Assembly: GCA_018257865.1 (NCBI GenBank)
Contig: JAEUBA010000309.1
Location: forward strand, 1-11,014
Length of the DNA stretch: 11,014 bases
Direction of reading: 5' to 3'
Source of the DNA: Stereocaulon alpinum
Lineage: Eukaryota > Ascomycota > Lecanoromycetes > Lecanorales > Stereocaulaceae
The translations under genes were made by a program, and so were the position numbers. Position 1 is the stretch's first letter. Each line of letters opens with the position of its first letter. Positions 1 through 7,645 of the stretch are shown here, piece after piece. The notes below the pieces were generated by a model that worked only from the letters and a program-made list of their open reading frames with translations, ran no database searches and was not told where the DNA came from.

Positions 1-571
1 TCTACTACTACTCTACTACTAAGTAATATAATTATATCTATTACTTAATACCTAAATCTAGTAACTTTACGTCTCTTATACCTTAGTGCGCTAGCTTAGA
101 GCCGGCGTCGCTAGCCTTTATAGTTCTAATTTCTCTACCTTTTTAAGGGAGAGGCCCGGAGTTATTATAATATTAGGTTAGATACGTAGTTATACTACTA
201 TAACCGTTACTAACGCCGAAGAACCTAATAATATTAATAATAGTAATAAGCCTATAAAGAGCTATAGGACCGACGAAGAGTCTAATCTAGATATCTCTAA
301 TTTAGATAATACCGCCCTTAATTAATACTTATAAGAAGTTAAAGCGACGAATCGACGCCTTAAGTAACTACGCGAATTATTAGTATTAGAAGCTAAAAAT
401 AAGGTAATTTAATATCCTAAGTTACGGAGTACTATTAGAATACTAGTAGGGATAGTTTAGAAGAAGGAATACTATTCTACTACTACTATATTAATATAAT
501 TAGTTAATATTACTAGCTAAAGGATTCCTTTACGTCTTATAACGCCTACCTTTAGCGCGCCTATAAACCTA
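1..571 (+). pseudogene. Degraded LTR-element leader and gag N-terminal fragment (element 1)
   Basis: A frame with codons starting at positions congruent to 2 modulo 3 can be followed from about 182 (ATA, possibly a RIP-mutated ATG) to about 480. Its product is hydrophilic: an acidic/Asn-rich head beginning EEPNNINNSN, where the Asn runs look like RIP-converted Asp, and then a probable coiled coil (ATNRRLK, a stop, LRELLVLEAKN) at roughly 345-405. About five in-frame stops fall in this stretch, mostly where Gln would be expected. Short acidic, coiled-coil starts like this are common in fungal Ty3/gypsy Gag proteins, so I infer a gag N-terminus. The upstream part (45-150) resembles 785-895 in front of the second gag. 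The fragment has no recognisable Gag core and stops where the 572-718 repeat begins. Assignment to gag is an inference. Confidence 0.45.
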
Positions 572-718
572 TATAATATTCGATAACTATTAGGGTCCGC
601 TTGGTATTAGCAGTAATCTAATACTTGGTATCGGAAATAATATTAACGGGGTATTACCGCAGCGCTATACGTACGGGTAAAGTAAGATATTATACTACCC
701 CGCTCTATATTCGATAAG
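572..718 (+). repeat. Candidate 5' LTR of the chromovirus (direct repeat of 8230-8352)
   Basis: This block aligns end to end with 8230-8352. The two differ by transitions plus one 24-bp gain here (611-634), which fully accounts for the lengths 147 and 123. Both copies begin TATAATATT (TG changed to TA) and end near CGATAAG. They lie in the same orientation on either side of gag-pol, as expected of LTRs. Within this copy is a perfect 7-bp inverted repeat with a 7-nt loop (604-610 and 618-624). I find no target duplication and no recognisable tRNA primer-binding site just downstream, so the exact LTR ends are uncertain. It could instead be part of a longer LTR or an unrelated dispersed repeat. 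Confidence 0.5.
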
Positions 719-939
719 TATAAGGAGCGTATACCCCCTAGAAGTAGGATTATTAGTAATTAGTTCTACTAATAAACGGATACCTACTATTACTACTTTA
801 CGTCTTTAAATAAACCTTAGTATCCTATTACGTAGCGCTACTAAGGCGCGAAAGGTATATATTATAGTTCTAATTACTCTAACCTTTAAGGTTAAAGGCC
901 TAGAGTAGAATAGGATAGTAATAACTTAAAGTTCTACCT
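719..939 (+). other. Leader between candidate 5' LTR and gag
   Basis: Gene-poor stretch in front of gag. The gag frame (positions congruent to 0 modulo 3) is unusually open here, with only one stop between 720 and about 905, so gag may begin earlier than the point I can support. The part at 785-895 resembles 45-150 (shared blocks around TTTACGTCT and TATAGTTCTAATT). That suggests a conserved leader shared by two related elements. No primer-binding site could be identified. Confidence 0.35.
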
Positions 940-2060
940 AAAGGGGTACGTAAGAGTCTATAGTTAGACTATAGGGGGAGTTATTAGAGTTAACCCTTAC
1001 TTCTATAGACTTATAATAGTAAAGGATCTAATAGCTGGAATCCTAAGTAAGGGATCTCTAAGCGGCTATAGTAGAGTAGATAATTAAGGAAGTCCTAGGA
1101 TAACCTAATACTAGGCTAAGTAAAGCTTAAGTAAGTTAGTAAGGTAAGACCTTTAAGGTAATATCTTTATTTAATAGCTTAAGCGAGACGGTAGCGCTAC
1201 TACTACTAAAAATAATTTATCTAGAAAAAATACGTCCGTACTATAGAATATTAGAAGGTAAGTGTACCTAATAGTTTATTAATATATAAATTAATTTCCT
1301 ACTAAGCTATAAGTATTTTACTACTAATTAAAATAAGATCCTTTACTACGTATAATCGCTCGAAGGCGACGCGATAGTATAGTAGCGGAATAGGTTTAAG
1401 CTAGAAGAGGTAGATTAATATACCTTTAATTACTTTAAGACCTTCCTACTAGATTTAGTAGCTAACCTAATAAACTAACGGCTCCTTATATATAAGCGCT
1501 AGAATAGCGTAAAATAGTAAAAGAAGTAAAAGGTCTCTATTTTTAAGGTATACTTAAAAGAGCTAGAAGCCTACTTAGAGGTCCTACTAAAAGCCTTTAG
1601 GGTAATAATATTCCTTAGTAAGTTATAACCTAATATTAAGGATAAAATCCTAAGTACCGGTAATATACTAAAGACGTAGGAAGAGATCCTAGCTTTAGTA
1701 GTTATATAAGAAAAAACGCTTAAAAGATCTTATTAGGGATCTAGAAAGTCTAATAATAATACTAGAAGCAGACCTTTAGAGGAGTATATATTAAAGTATC
1801 TAAGTAGCGGAGGTAGTAAGCTATTATAAAAGCGCCTAAAGAAGGATAGGGACTACTAGCGGCCTAAGCCTTCAGCGAGCGCGCTAAGTAAACCTAAGTA
1901 AAAGAGTAATACTTATTTTATATATAGTAGTAAGGGATATTAGAAGAGGGACTACCTATAAAGAGATAATCCTAACTTTACTCTAGTTAATATAGTATAG
2001 TTAAAAAATAATAAGGCCCCGTTAGCGGAGAACCGGCGGGGTAAGAAAGAGAAAGGCTAA
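940..2060 (+). pseudogene. gag: Ty3/gypsy Gag, RIP-degraded
   Basis: The frame with codons at positions congruent to 0 modulo 3 reads as a retroelement Gag (capsid/nucleocapsid, the particle protein that packages the RNA). An N-terminal helical, Gln/Glu-type segment lies around 1000-1110. The retrotransposon Gag core spans about 1290-1730, with recognisable stretches such as LEGDAIV followed by stops and RNRFKLEEVD, NYFKTFLLDLV, and LKELEAYLEVLLKAFRV. Near the C-terminus (1914-1955) is a CX2CX4HX4C zinc knuckle in which all four ligands now read Tyr (TGC/CAC changed to TAC/TAT). Many in-frame TAA/TAG codons stand where Gln or Trp is usual. No indel is needed over more than 900 bp. The start codon cannot be fixed because ATG would now be ATA. 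The 3' end overlaps the start of the pol frame near 2040. Confidence 0.8.
1914..1955 (+). other. Gag CCHC zinc knuckle, all ligands mutated to Tyr
   Basis: In the gag frame the codons TAT(1914), TAT(1923), TAT(1938) and TAC(1953) have exactly the spacing of a CX2CX4HX4C nucleic-acid-binding knuckle. Each Cys (TGY) or His (CAY) codon becomes Tyr by a single RIP transition. The residue after the His position is a stop, consistent with an original Trp or Gln. The motif fixes the gag frame and shows that RNA binding is lost. Confidence 0.75.
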
Positions 2061-2671
2061 TAGAGGCTCTTAATCCCCTATACCTAAAGGGCTAGGTAAT
2101 AGCTCCTAAAGGATTATACCTATTTAAGGGGCTAATTAACCTTAGAGTAAAGATTAATCTAGTCGCTTAGCGGTTTATAGTATAATATAATTTACTACTA
2201 AAACGCGTAGTCTTACCGATACTAACCTAGTTAAGCGGATAAGGAGCTTATTATTATAAAGTATATTAGCTAAGCTATAAAGCTACTAATAGTTAGGGCT
2301 AAGAAAAGGAGTCTAGCTCCTTATTCTATACCGTCGACTAAGAGGGTTCTAATTTAATTATTAGAATACCTACGCTCTATATATTAGGTATTATAATCGA
2401 TACGCTAGCGCGCTAATAGCGGTATTAAGTTAATACTAAATAGCTATAGATTAACGAACCGACTAAGTTTATATAAGTTTTATAATAGGAATAAGTAGTA
2501 TTCGCTATAGTTTACGTTAGCGCTATAATAGCGGAGTAACCTTAGGCTAATAAGCCTAGTATACTAATCCTTCCTCCTTAATTATAGGAGTTTAAAGATA
2601 TATTCTTAAATAAAAAGGCTAGGATCCTACCTAAGTAGAAGTAGGGGGATTATACTATTAAGTTAAATAAG

Positions 2672-3480
2672 GGAGAACCGCCTTATAGGCCCCTCTATAA
2701 TTTATTAAGGGCTAAGCTCGCGGAGCTACGGCGCTACCTTAATAATATATTAGTAAAGGGATAGATTCGCTATTCCGTTTTACTAGCGGGAGCACCTATT
2801 CTTTTTATTCTAAAGAAGGATAGGGGGCTACGCCTCTATATAGATTATAGGGGGTTAAATATAATAACTATAAAAAATAGGTACCTATTACCTCTTATTA
2901 TAGAAATATTAGACCGCTTATATAGCGCTAAACGGTTTATAAAGTTAGACCTAAAGGATACTTATTACCGTATCCGGATTAAGCGTAGTAATAAATAGAA
3001 GATAATATTCTATACCCGCTATAGTTACTTTAAGTATCTTATTATACTATTTAGGTTAGCTAATACCCCTACTACGTTTTAAGTATATATTAATTAGGCC
3101 TTAGCCGAGCTAGTAGATATAATATATATAGTATATTTAGATAATATTTTAATCTATTCCGGAGACCTAGCGGAGTACTAGCGGTATATTAAGGAAGTAC
3201 TATAGTAACTCTAATAGTACTAATTATATACTAACTTAAAGAAGTACGCGTTTAATACTACTTAGGTAGAGTTTTTAGGGTTTATTATATTAACTATAGG
3301 TATAGCGATAGACCCGCGTAGGGTTACTACTATTAAAGAGTAGCTAAGACTAAAGACCTACTATAAAGTTTAGGTCTTCCTAAGGTTTACTAACTTCTAT
3401 CGCTACTTTATCTACTACTATTTAGCTATCGCTATACCCCTAACTAGCCTTTTAAAAGGTAGTAAGGAGGGTAAGAAGAC
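2672..3480 (+). other. Reverse transcriptase domain (Ty3/gypsy type)
   Basis: Successive RT motifs are readable: GEPPYRPLYNLL (2672-2707), the strand AGAPILFILKKDRGLRLYIDYR (about 2788-2850), IKLDLKDTYYRIRI (about 2939-2980, containing the first catalytic Asp at 2948-2950, retained), a mutated LFRLANTPTTF, and the YLDN form of the YLDD active site at 3134-3145. At the active site the second Asp has become Asn (TpG changed to TpA). Then come VEFLGFII (about 3268-3291) and FLRFTNFYRYFI in the thumb/connection region (about 3374-3409). Motif order and spacing match Ty3/gypsy RT well. Loss of one active-site Asp and many stops abolish activity. Confidence 0.9.
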
Positions 3481-3512
3481 GGGGCTATTTAAATAGCCTA
3501 ATAACGTAGAGC

Positions 3513-3517
3513 GAGCG
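3513..3517 (+). repeat. Left target-site duplication GAGCG of the nested LTR element
   Basis: GAGCG lies immediately before the TG that opens the inserted element at 3518 and is repeated exactly at 4209-4213, just after its last base. The sequence contains neither CpA nor TpG, which explains why it survived RIP unchanged. Confidence 0.85.
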
Positions 3518-3669
3518 TGTAAGGGGTAGATATACTATAAGCCCTAATATAGATACGCTATAAGCCCTAATAGGGGCCTTCTAGGTATCGGACCTAATAT
3601 CCTTAACTTTTGCCTCTTCTAGGCGGTAGAGGGGTAGGGCTTTAGCTCGGAGTCTATCTACTCCTTATA
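3518..3669 (+). repeat. Left (5') LTR of the nested element
   Basis: Begins TGTAAGGGGTAG and ends ACTCCTTATA, and aligns along its whole length with 4080-4208. It is 23 bp longer because of a tandem duplication, units 3528-3550 and 3551-3573. The other differences seen are C/T or G/A changes, as RIP produces. The opening TG is kept here but reads TA in the other copy. Confidence 0.87.
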
Positions 3670-3770
3670 ATTATATTAGGTCTAATACTCCGTTAGTTAA
3701 TCGCCTAGGCGCCTTAGCGTATAAGGTTGGGGGTTTAACTCCTAAAGGGGTACTAAATATCGCGCTATAC

Positions 3771-3960
3771 CGCGCTAATTAGCTAGCTTAGAGGCACCTT
3801 AGTAAGGGCCTTAACTAGGTATAGTATTACGCTATTACGCGCTAATTAGCTAGCTTAGAGGTACCTTAGTAAAGGCCTTAACTAGGTATAGTATTACGCT
3901 ATCGCGCGTAGATTAGCCAGCTTAGAGGCGCCCTACGGGGGCTTTAACTAGGCCTTAGTA
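3771..3960 (+). repeat. 67-bp tandem array inside the nested element
   Basis: Three tandem units of 67 bp start at 3771, 3838 and 3905; the third is partial and more diverged. Each begins CGCG and contains GCTAATTAGC, a perfect 10-bp palindrome in units 1 and 2, followed by AGCTTAGAGG and a GGCCTTAACTAGG block. The array fills almost half of the interior. It may hold cis-acting signals such as packaging or dimerisation sites, or reflect replication slippage; its function is unknown. Confidence 0.8.
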
Positions 3961-4060
3961 AAGCGCTCTATAGGGGCCTTACGACCTAATAACTCTCGCT
4001 AAGCGGCGTTAATCTAGGGGAAGTTTAACTTATACTATTAGTAGTCCTTAGGGACGAGTC

Positions 4061-4079
4061 CCTTAAGGGGGGGAATAGT
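4061..4079 (+). other. Polypurine tract of the nested element
   Basis: AAGGGGGGGAATAGT ends directly at the first base of the right LTR (4080). In LTR retrotransposons such a tract primes plus-strand DNA synthesis. Its position confirms the LTR boundary and the + orientation. Confidence 0.75.
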
Positions 4080-4208
4080 TATAAGGGGTAGATACGCTAT
4101 AAGCCCTAATAGGGGCCTTCTAGGTATTAGACCCGATATCCTTAACTTTTGCCTCTTCTAGGTAGTAGAGGGGTAGGGCTCTAGCCCGGAGTCTATCTAC
4201 TCCTTATA
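4080..4208 (+). repeat. Right (3') LTR of the nested element
   Basis: Collinear with 3518-3669 but has a single copy of the 23-bp unit. It begins TATAAGGGG (TG changed to TA) and ends ACTCCTTATA, followed at once by GAGCG (4209-4213), the right target duplication. Confidence 0.87.
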
Positions 4209-4279
4209 GAGCGTTCTAGGAACTATATTAAAAGTTTATAGAAGCGCCTCTTTTATAGTACTTTAATCTATTATAAAAG

Positions 4280-4600
4280 ATTAGGGTAGAAATAGATATA
4301 TTAGCTTTTACTATTACTAGTATCCTATCTTAACCTAATAAGGCGGATAACTAGCGGCCCGTAGCTTTTTAGTTATATAAGATAATCCTAGTAGAATAAA
4401 ATTATAAAATATATAATTAAGAACTACTAGTAATAGTAGATACTTTTAAGTAGTAGCGCTACTACTTAGAAAGGAGCTTATACCCTATTAAAGTACTTAC
4501 TAATTATAATAATCTGCGGGGGTTTATAAAGCTAAAGGAGTTAACGCTATAGTAAGCGCGCTAGGCGCTTAAGCTCGCTATATATAATTTTAAAATTACC
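4280..4600 (+). other. RNase H domain (pol)
   Basis: Degrades RNA in the RNA-DNA hybrid during reverse transcription. The readable order is EIDILAFTITSILS (Asp at 4295-4297 retained, the usual first catalytic position), RPVAF, NYKIYN, a stop, ELLVIVDTFK (Glu at 4421-4423 retained), then LTNYNNLRGF, where the usual Asp has become Asn (4502-4504), and ARxALKLAIYNFKITY. The upstream connection to RT, near FK-stop-PNNVERA, is where the nested element landed. Confidence 0.85.
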
Positions 4601-5039
4601 TATTAAGTAGGAAAAACTAAAACTACTAATCCGCTATTAAGGCGACCTAATTATAAAGGCGCCTTACTATTTAATACTACCCTATTACTAATATTATAAA
4701 GTAAACTATTCTTATAGTTAGAAAAAGAGTCTAAGCTACGTAAACGCGCTAAGTATAATACGTTAGAAGTAGCTTTTCTTATTATAGGGATCTAAGTAAT
4801 TATACTTAGGAAAACTATAAGAGAACTCGTAGAAGGACTATATAAGGAGCCTTAAAAACTATTAAAATAAGTTATTCGCGAACTATAAGACTTAGATAAA
4901 TAGGTTATAAAATTTAGGAAGAACTAAAATCCTAAAGTAGAACGTTATTATACTACGTATATAGATTAGTCTCTTAATAATAAGGACCTTCTACGGTATA
5001 AGGGGTAGTTATATATCCTAAAGGATAGTACCCTTAGAT

Positions 5040-5640
5040 AAGAGCTAATTAGTAGATATTATAATAATCCTTTAGTAGGCTATTTTAGCGCTGTAAAGAA
5101 ATTAGAACTATTAAGGCGAAAGTATTATTAGGCTAATATAGCGGAGTAGACGCGAAACTATATATATACCTATAATATATACTAAAGAATAAAGGTTCCT
5201 AAGTATCGTCCCTATAGGGAGTTATAATTATTACCCTTACCTAAAGGACTATAGTAAGAGCTATTAATAGATTTTATTATAGAACTACCGCTTAGTAAAC
5301 GGGCTAGTATTATCTATAATTCTATCCTTATAGTAGTAGATAGGTTTACGAAGATAGTCTACTATCTCGCTATAAAGAAAATAATTATAGTAGAAGAACT
5401 TAGAGAGCTCTTCTTCTCTAAAATAGTATACTAATTTAGTATACCTATAGGCGTAGTTAGTAATAGAGGTATAGTATTTACTAGTACTTTCTAGTTAACT
5501 TTATACTACTACGCGAAGATTAAGCGCCGTATAAGTACCGCCTTCTATTCGTAAACGGATAACTAAACTAAAAAGTAGAACTAAATATTAGAATACTTCC
5601 TACGAATATTTACTAACGTAGAATAAACTAATTAGGTAAA
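5040..5640 (+). other. Integrase zinc-binding region and catalytic core (pol)
   Basis: The HHCC zinc region is visible as YYNNPLVGYF followed by YIYTYNIY; the His and Cys ligands now read Tyr. The linker motif VPKYRPYRELxLLPLPKG follows. In the core, the first catalytic Asp (IDFI, 5270-5272) is retained. The second, in the VVSNRG block, is Asn (5462-5464). The Glu of the TE motif is Lys (5570-5572), exactly 36 codons on, which preserves the D,D35E spacing. All changes are the G-to-A or C-to-T type expected from RIP. Confidence 0.88.
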
Positions 5641-6154
5641 GCTATTACTAATTACTAAGTTTACCTATATAAATAGCTACTATAGTACTATTAGTTATTC
5701 GCTATTCTATACTATATACGGCTATAATCCCGAACTATATTAGGAAGCTAGGGACGGTTCCCTAAAGGGGGAGGTACCGGTAGTAAAGGAACGGGTAGAA
5801 TAACTATAAAACTATTAAAAGTAGATAGAAGACTATTAGCGCTGCGCTATTAAGGTATAAGTAAAGTACTATAATAAAAACTATAAACTAAAAGAATATA
5901 AAGTAGGCGAATTAGTAATACTTTTAACTAAAAACCTTAAATAAAGCCGTCTTAGTAAGAAGTTATTCTATTAGTTCGTTAGCCTATTTAGGATTAAGGA
6001 TAAGGTTAGGGTATAAGCGTACCGCTTAATACTACCTATAAGTTATTAAATCTATAATACCTTTTATATATTATTACTTAAGCCTTACTAACTACGCGAG
6101 GGCGTAGAGTTAACGGACTTTATATAGCCCCCTAAACTCATTAATAATAAGGAA

Positions 6155-6300
6155 TAGTAGGAGGTAGAGGAGATTATTAATAAGGTAAGGAATAAGGAAG
6201 GTATCTAGTATAAGGTTAAGTAGACTAAGTAGGGTAATATCTATAATAAATAGGTACTAGAAGTAGAACTTAATACTATACTAGTATTAAAACGCGCTTA
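6155..6300 (+). other. C-terminal chromodomain (pol)
   Basis: After the integrase C-terminus the frame reads EVEEIINKVRNKEGI, a stop, YKVK, a stop, TK, a stop, GNIYNK, a stop, then VLEVELNT. This fits the chromodomain pattern of a leading EVExI strand, YLVKW-type strand and WEPxxxL helix start, with the aromatic Trp positions turned into stops. Chromodomains in chromoviruses direct integration to heterochromatin by binding modified histones. This one is too damaged to work. Confidence 0.75.
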
Positions 6301-6319
6301 TAATAAATAGATATAATAA

Positions 6320-6830
6320 TACCGGAAGGTAAAGAATAAGTTAACCTAAATTATATAATAACTATAGCTTATTAATATACTAAAACTACGCTATTTATAG
6401 TACCTAGTTAGAATAAAGTAAGGATTATAAGAATATAGAGTATTAAGTAGCTATAGACGTAGCGATATTATAAAAACTAGGGATAGGACTAGTATATTAA
6501 GATATAAGCGCCTATACCCGCTAGAGGATATATTAAAGAATAGAGGAATTAAATACCTACGAAGTCGAGAAGATATATAGACCCTATTATAGTATAGGCG
6601 ACGTATTAGTTATACGTATATAGCGAATAATTAGGGTATTATAGCTATAAAGATACTAAATAGGGTAAGTATAAGACTATTAGCTATTAAGGATAGCTTT
6701 AAGATATAAGTACCTACTAATACTAGACTTTAAACGCTAAACGCCGAACGCTAAACGCTAAAAAAATAAAATATAATCTATATAGCCTACGCGTAAACGG
6801 TTAGTATACGTAGAGTATTCGTTAAGGATA
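6320..6830 (+). other. Post-pol 3' region, no recognised gene
   Basis: The pol frame stays fairly open downstream of the chromodomain to about 6770 but resembles nothing I know; it could be extra Pol tail or a chance remnant. Near its end, 6731-6760, lies a short tandem array of an 8- to 9-bp ACGCTAA-type unit followed by an A-rich run. I see no LTR, promoter or RNA gene here. Confidence 0.4.
6731..6767 (+). repeat. Short ACGCTAA-type tandem repeat with A-tract
   Basis: Four to five imperfect copies of a unit close to AACGCTAA (one copy reads AACGCCGA) run head to tail and end in a run of seven A residues. A simple-sequence array; its role is unknown. Confidence 0.7.
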
Positions 6831-6834
6831 ACTT

Positions 6835-6897
6835 ACCTCTACCGCCTCTCTTATACTCTCCTCCTTATCTTCCCTCCTCCTCCTCTTCTCCTCTACG
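6835..6897 (+). repeat. Pyrimidine-rich tract
   Basis: Almost all C/T on this strand, rich in CTCCTC. On the minus strand it would encode EEKRRRREDKEE in the same frame as the Glu/Val-rich remnant at 6984-7169, so it may be the C-terminal charged tail of that frame rather than a simple repeat. Confidence 0.6.
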
Positions 6898-7011
6898 GCC
6901 TTAAGGGCCTAGTCGCGGGGAATCTAATTATATTAATATATTATACTAATACTAGTACGCTAACGGGTAATATAATATACCTAAACTATAGATAGTTTCT
7001 TTACTAGCGCC

Positions 7012-7109
7012 TCTACCTCCTTACTTACCTCTACTTCTACCTCTATTTCTACCTCCGCTTCTACCTCCTTACCTACCTCCGGTCCTACCTCTACTTCTAC
7101 CTCCTTACT
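7012..7109 (+). repeat. CTTCTACCTCTA-type minisatellite
   Basis: About eight degenerate copies of a 12-bp pyrimidine-rich unit near ACCTCTACTTCT, with CTTACTTACC interruptions. On the minus strand the unit encodes Glu-Val-Glu-Val and underlies the acidic repeat of the minus-strand frame. Confidence 0.75.
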
Positions 7110-7168
7110 ACTACCCTTTCTACTATTATCTTCCTTATTATCGTCCTCCTCCTCCTTCGCCAGCTTCG

Positions 7169-7351
7169 CCTACGGCGAGTTAGTAGTAAATATAGTAAGA
7201 TAATATAATATAGCTAAAGGATAAGAAAAGGTATTAAGGGTATATAGCGAGGAGAGTTTAGGGTATAGTAAGTAAAAAGGTAGGATTAAGGTAGATATTA
7301 GGGAATAATAAGAAGAAATAAGCTTAGCTTACCTCCTACGGCGAGTTAGTA
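7169..7351 (+). repeat. 17-bp direct repeat, two copies 166 bp apart
   Basis: CCTACGGCGAGTTAGTA occurs identically at 7169-7185 and 7335-7351. Both copies fall inside the minus-strand reading frame, but 166 bp is not a multiple of three, so they are read in different frames there. This points to a DNA-level duplication. Confidence 0.7.
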
Positions 7352-7645
7352 TAGTATTAGAAAAATAAGGATACTATTTACTAATACCTTTAACCTCCTC
7401 TATAGCGAGGCTAACTACTACGCTATCTAGCTATTATATATCCCTAGGGTTAAGGAATAATCCTTACGCTATTAGGTAACCCTCTTATAAAGGTCCTTTA
7501 GGCGGTTATCTACCTTAGGCGGTATAATAGTAGCGGATAGCGTAGCTACTAGCCCCGCTACTTCTATCGCTATAGAGACGGGAATCTTCTAATATTAACT
7601 AATAGCGCGTAGTTATAGAATAGATAAATATACCTTATAGTATCC

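Larger units (their letters stand above)
2042..3517 (+). pseudogene. pol: Chromovirus Pol, 5' part (protease-like region and reverse transcriptase), RIP-degraded
   Basis: The frame with codons at positions congruent to 2 modulo 3 runs through protease-like sequence (about 2100-2560) into the reverse transcriptase. The protease is recognised mainly by its C-terminal part, near LFYTVD, a stop, then EGSNLIIRIPTLYILGIII. The usual catalytic Asp-Ser-Gly motif is not readable. RT blocks follow in order (see the RT entry). Relative to gag, the frame change equals a -1 shift near 2040, as many Ty3/gypsy elements use for Gag-Pol, although separate termination and RIP damage cannot be excluded. The frame is cut at GAGCG (3513-3517) by an inserted small LTR element and resumes at 4209. 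In-frame stops cluster at expected Gln/Trp positions, so the gene is dead. Confidence 0.85.
3518..4208. mobile_element. Nested non-autonomous LTR element of 691 bp (TRIM-like)
   Basis: A complete miniature LTR element sits inside the RNase H coding region of pol. It comprises a left LTR 3518-3669 (152 bp, TG start, TA end from CA), a non-coding interior 3670-4079 (410 bp) and a right LTR 4080-4208 (129 bp). A polypurine tract (4065-4073, A2G7 followed by AATAGT) abuts the right LTR, and GAGCG is duplicated on both sides. The polypurine tract on the + strand implies the element lies in + orientation, the same as pol. Size, short LTRs and lack of any gag or pol sequence fit a TRIM, which must borrow proteins from an autonomous partner; none related is visible here. 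The interior carries a 67-bp tandem array. The LTRs differ by transitions plus a 23-bp duplication. A primer-binding site after 3669 is expected but I cannot match it to a tRNA. Confidence 0.88.
4209..6319 (+). pseudogene. pol: Chromovirus Pol, 3' part (RNase H, integrase, chromodomain), RIP-degraded
   Basis: After the insertion the pol frame (codons at positions congruent to 2 modulo 3) resumes unchanged, because insert plus duplication is 696 bp. Domains in order are RNase H (about 4280-4600), a linker, the integrase zinc-binding region (about 5040-5190), the integrase core (about 5260-5640), the integrase C-terminal region with a degraded GPF-type motif (about 5880-6060), and a chromodomain (about 6155-6300). 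The first in-frame stops after the chromodomain not obviously from Gln/Trp are TAA at 6314 and 6317, but the true end is uncertain. Many stops and lost catalytic residues show that the protein is dead. The architecture RT-RNase H-integrase-chromodomain defines a Ty3/gypsy chromovirus. Confidence 0.88.
6800..7645 (-). pseudogene. Unidentified minus-strand reading frame with Glu/Val-rich repeat
   Basis: One minus-strand frame can be followed from about 7645 down to about 6800. It holds two stretches uninterrupted for 52 codons (7328-7173) and 62 codons (7169-6984), long for DNA this rich in TAA/TAG. The first is Pro/Tyr/Leu-rich; the second starts AKLAKEEEDDNKEDNSRKG and continues into alternating Glu-Val (KEVEVEV, GKEVEAEVEIEVEVEV). 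A further charged stretch, EEKRRRREDKEE, follows near 6890-6850. Stops at 7170, 7329, 7374, 7431 and 7434 are consistent with RIP of Gln/Trp codons, e.g. a CAG after CCG. I do not recognise the protein. It lies antisense to pol, between pol and the candidate 3' LTR, so it may be an accessory antisense ORF of the chromovirus or a fragment of another element. The acidic repeat may simply reflect the underlying 12-bp minisatellite. Confidence 0.4.

Noticed and set aside
719..745. tRNA primer-binding site of the chromovirus
   Set aside because: No stretch beginning TGG or a RIP-altered form that I can match, and the LTR end itself is uncertain.
2100..2250. Aspartic protease catalytic Asp-Ser-Gly motif
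   Set aside because: A weak INLVA-like stretch near 2150-2165 has the wrong spacing to the following Phe-Ile and would need a change RIP does not make. The protease is supported only by its downstream part.
3670..3700. tRNA primer-binding site of the nested element
   Set aside because: The sequence after the left LTR is in the right place, but I cannot match it to any specific tRNA 3' end.
6320..6770. Extra gene downstream of the chromodomain on the + strand
   Set aside because: The pol frame stays moderately open, but there is no recognisable domain and no start. It is left as an unassigned tail.
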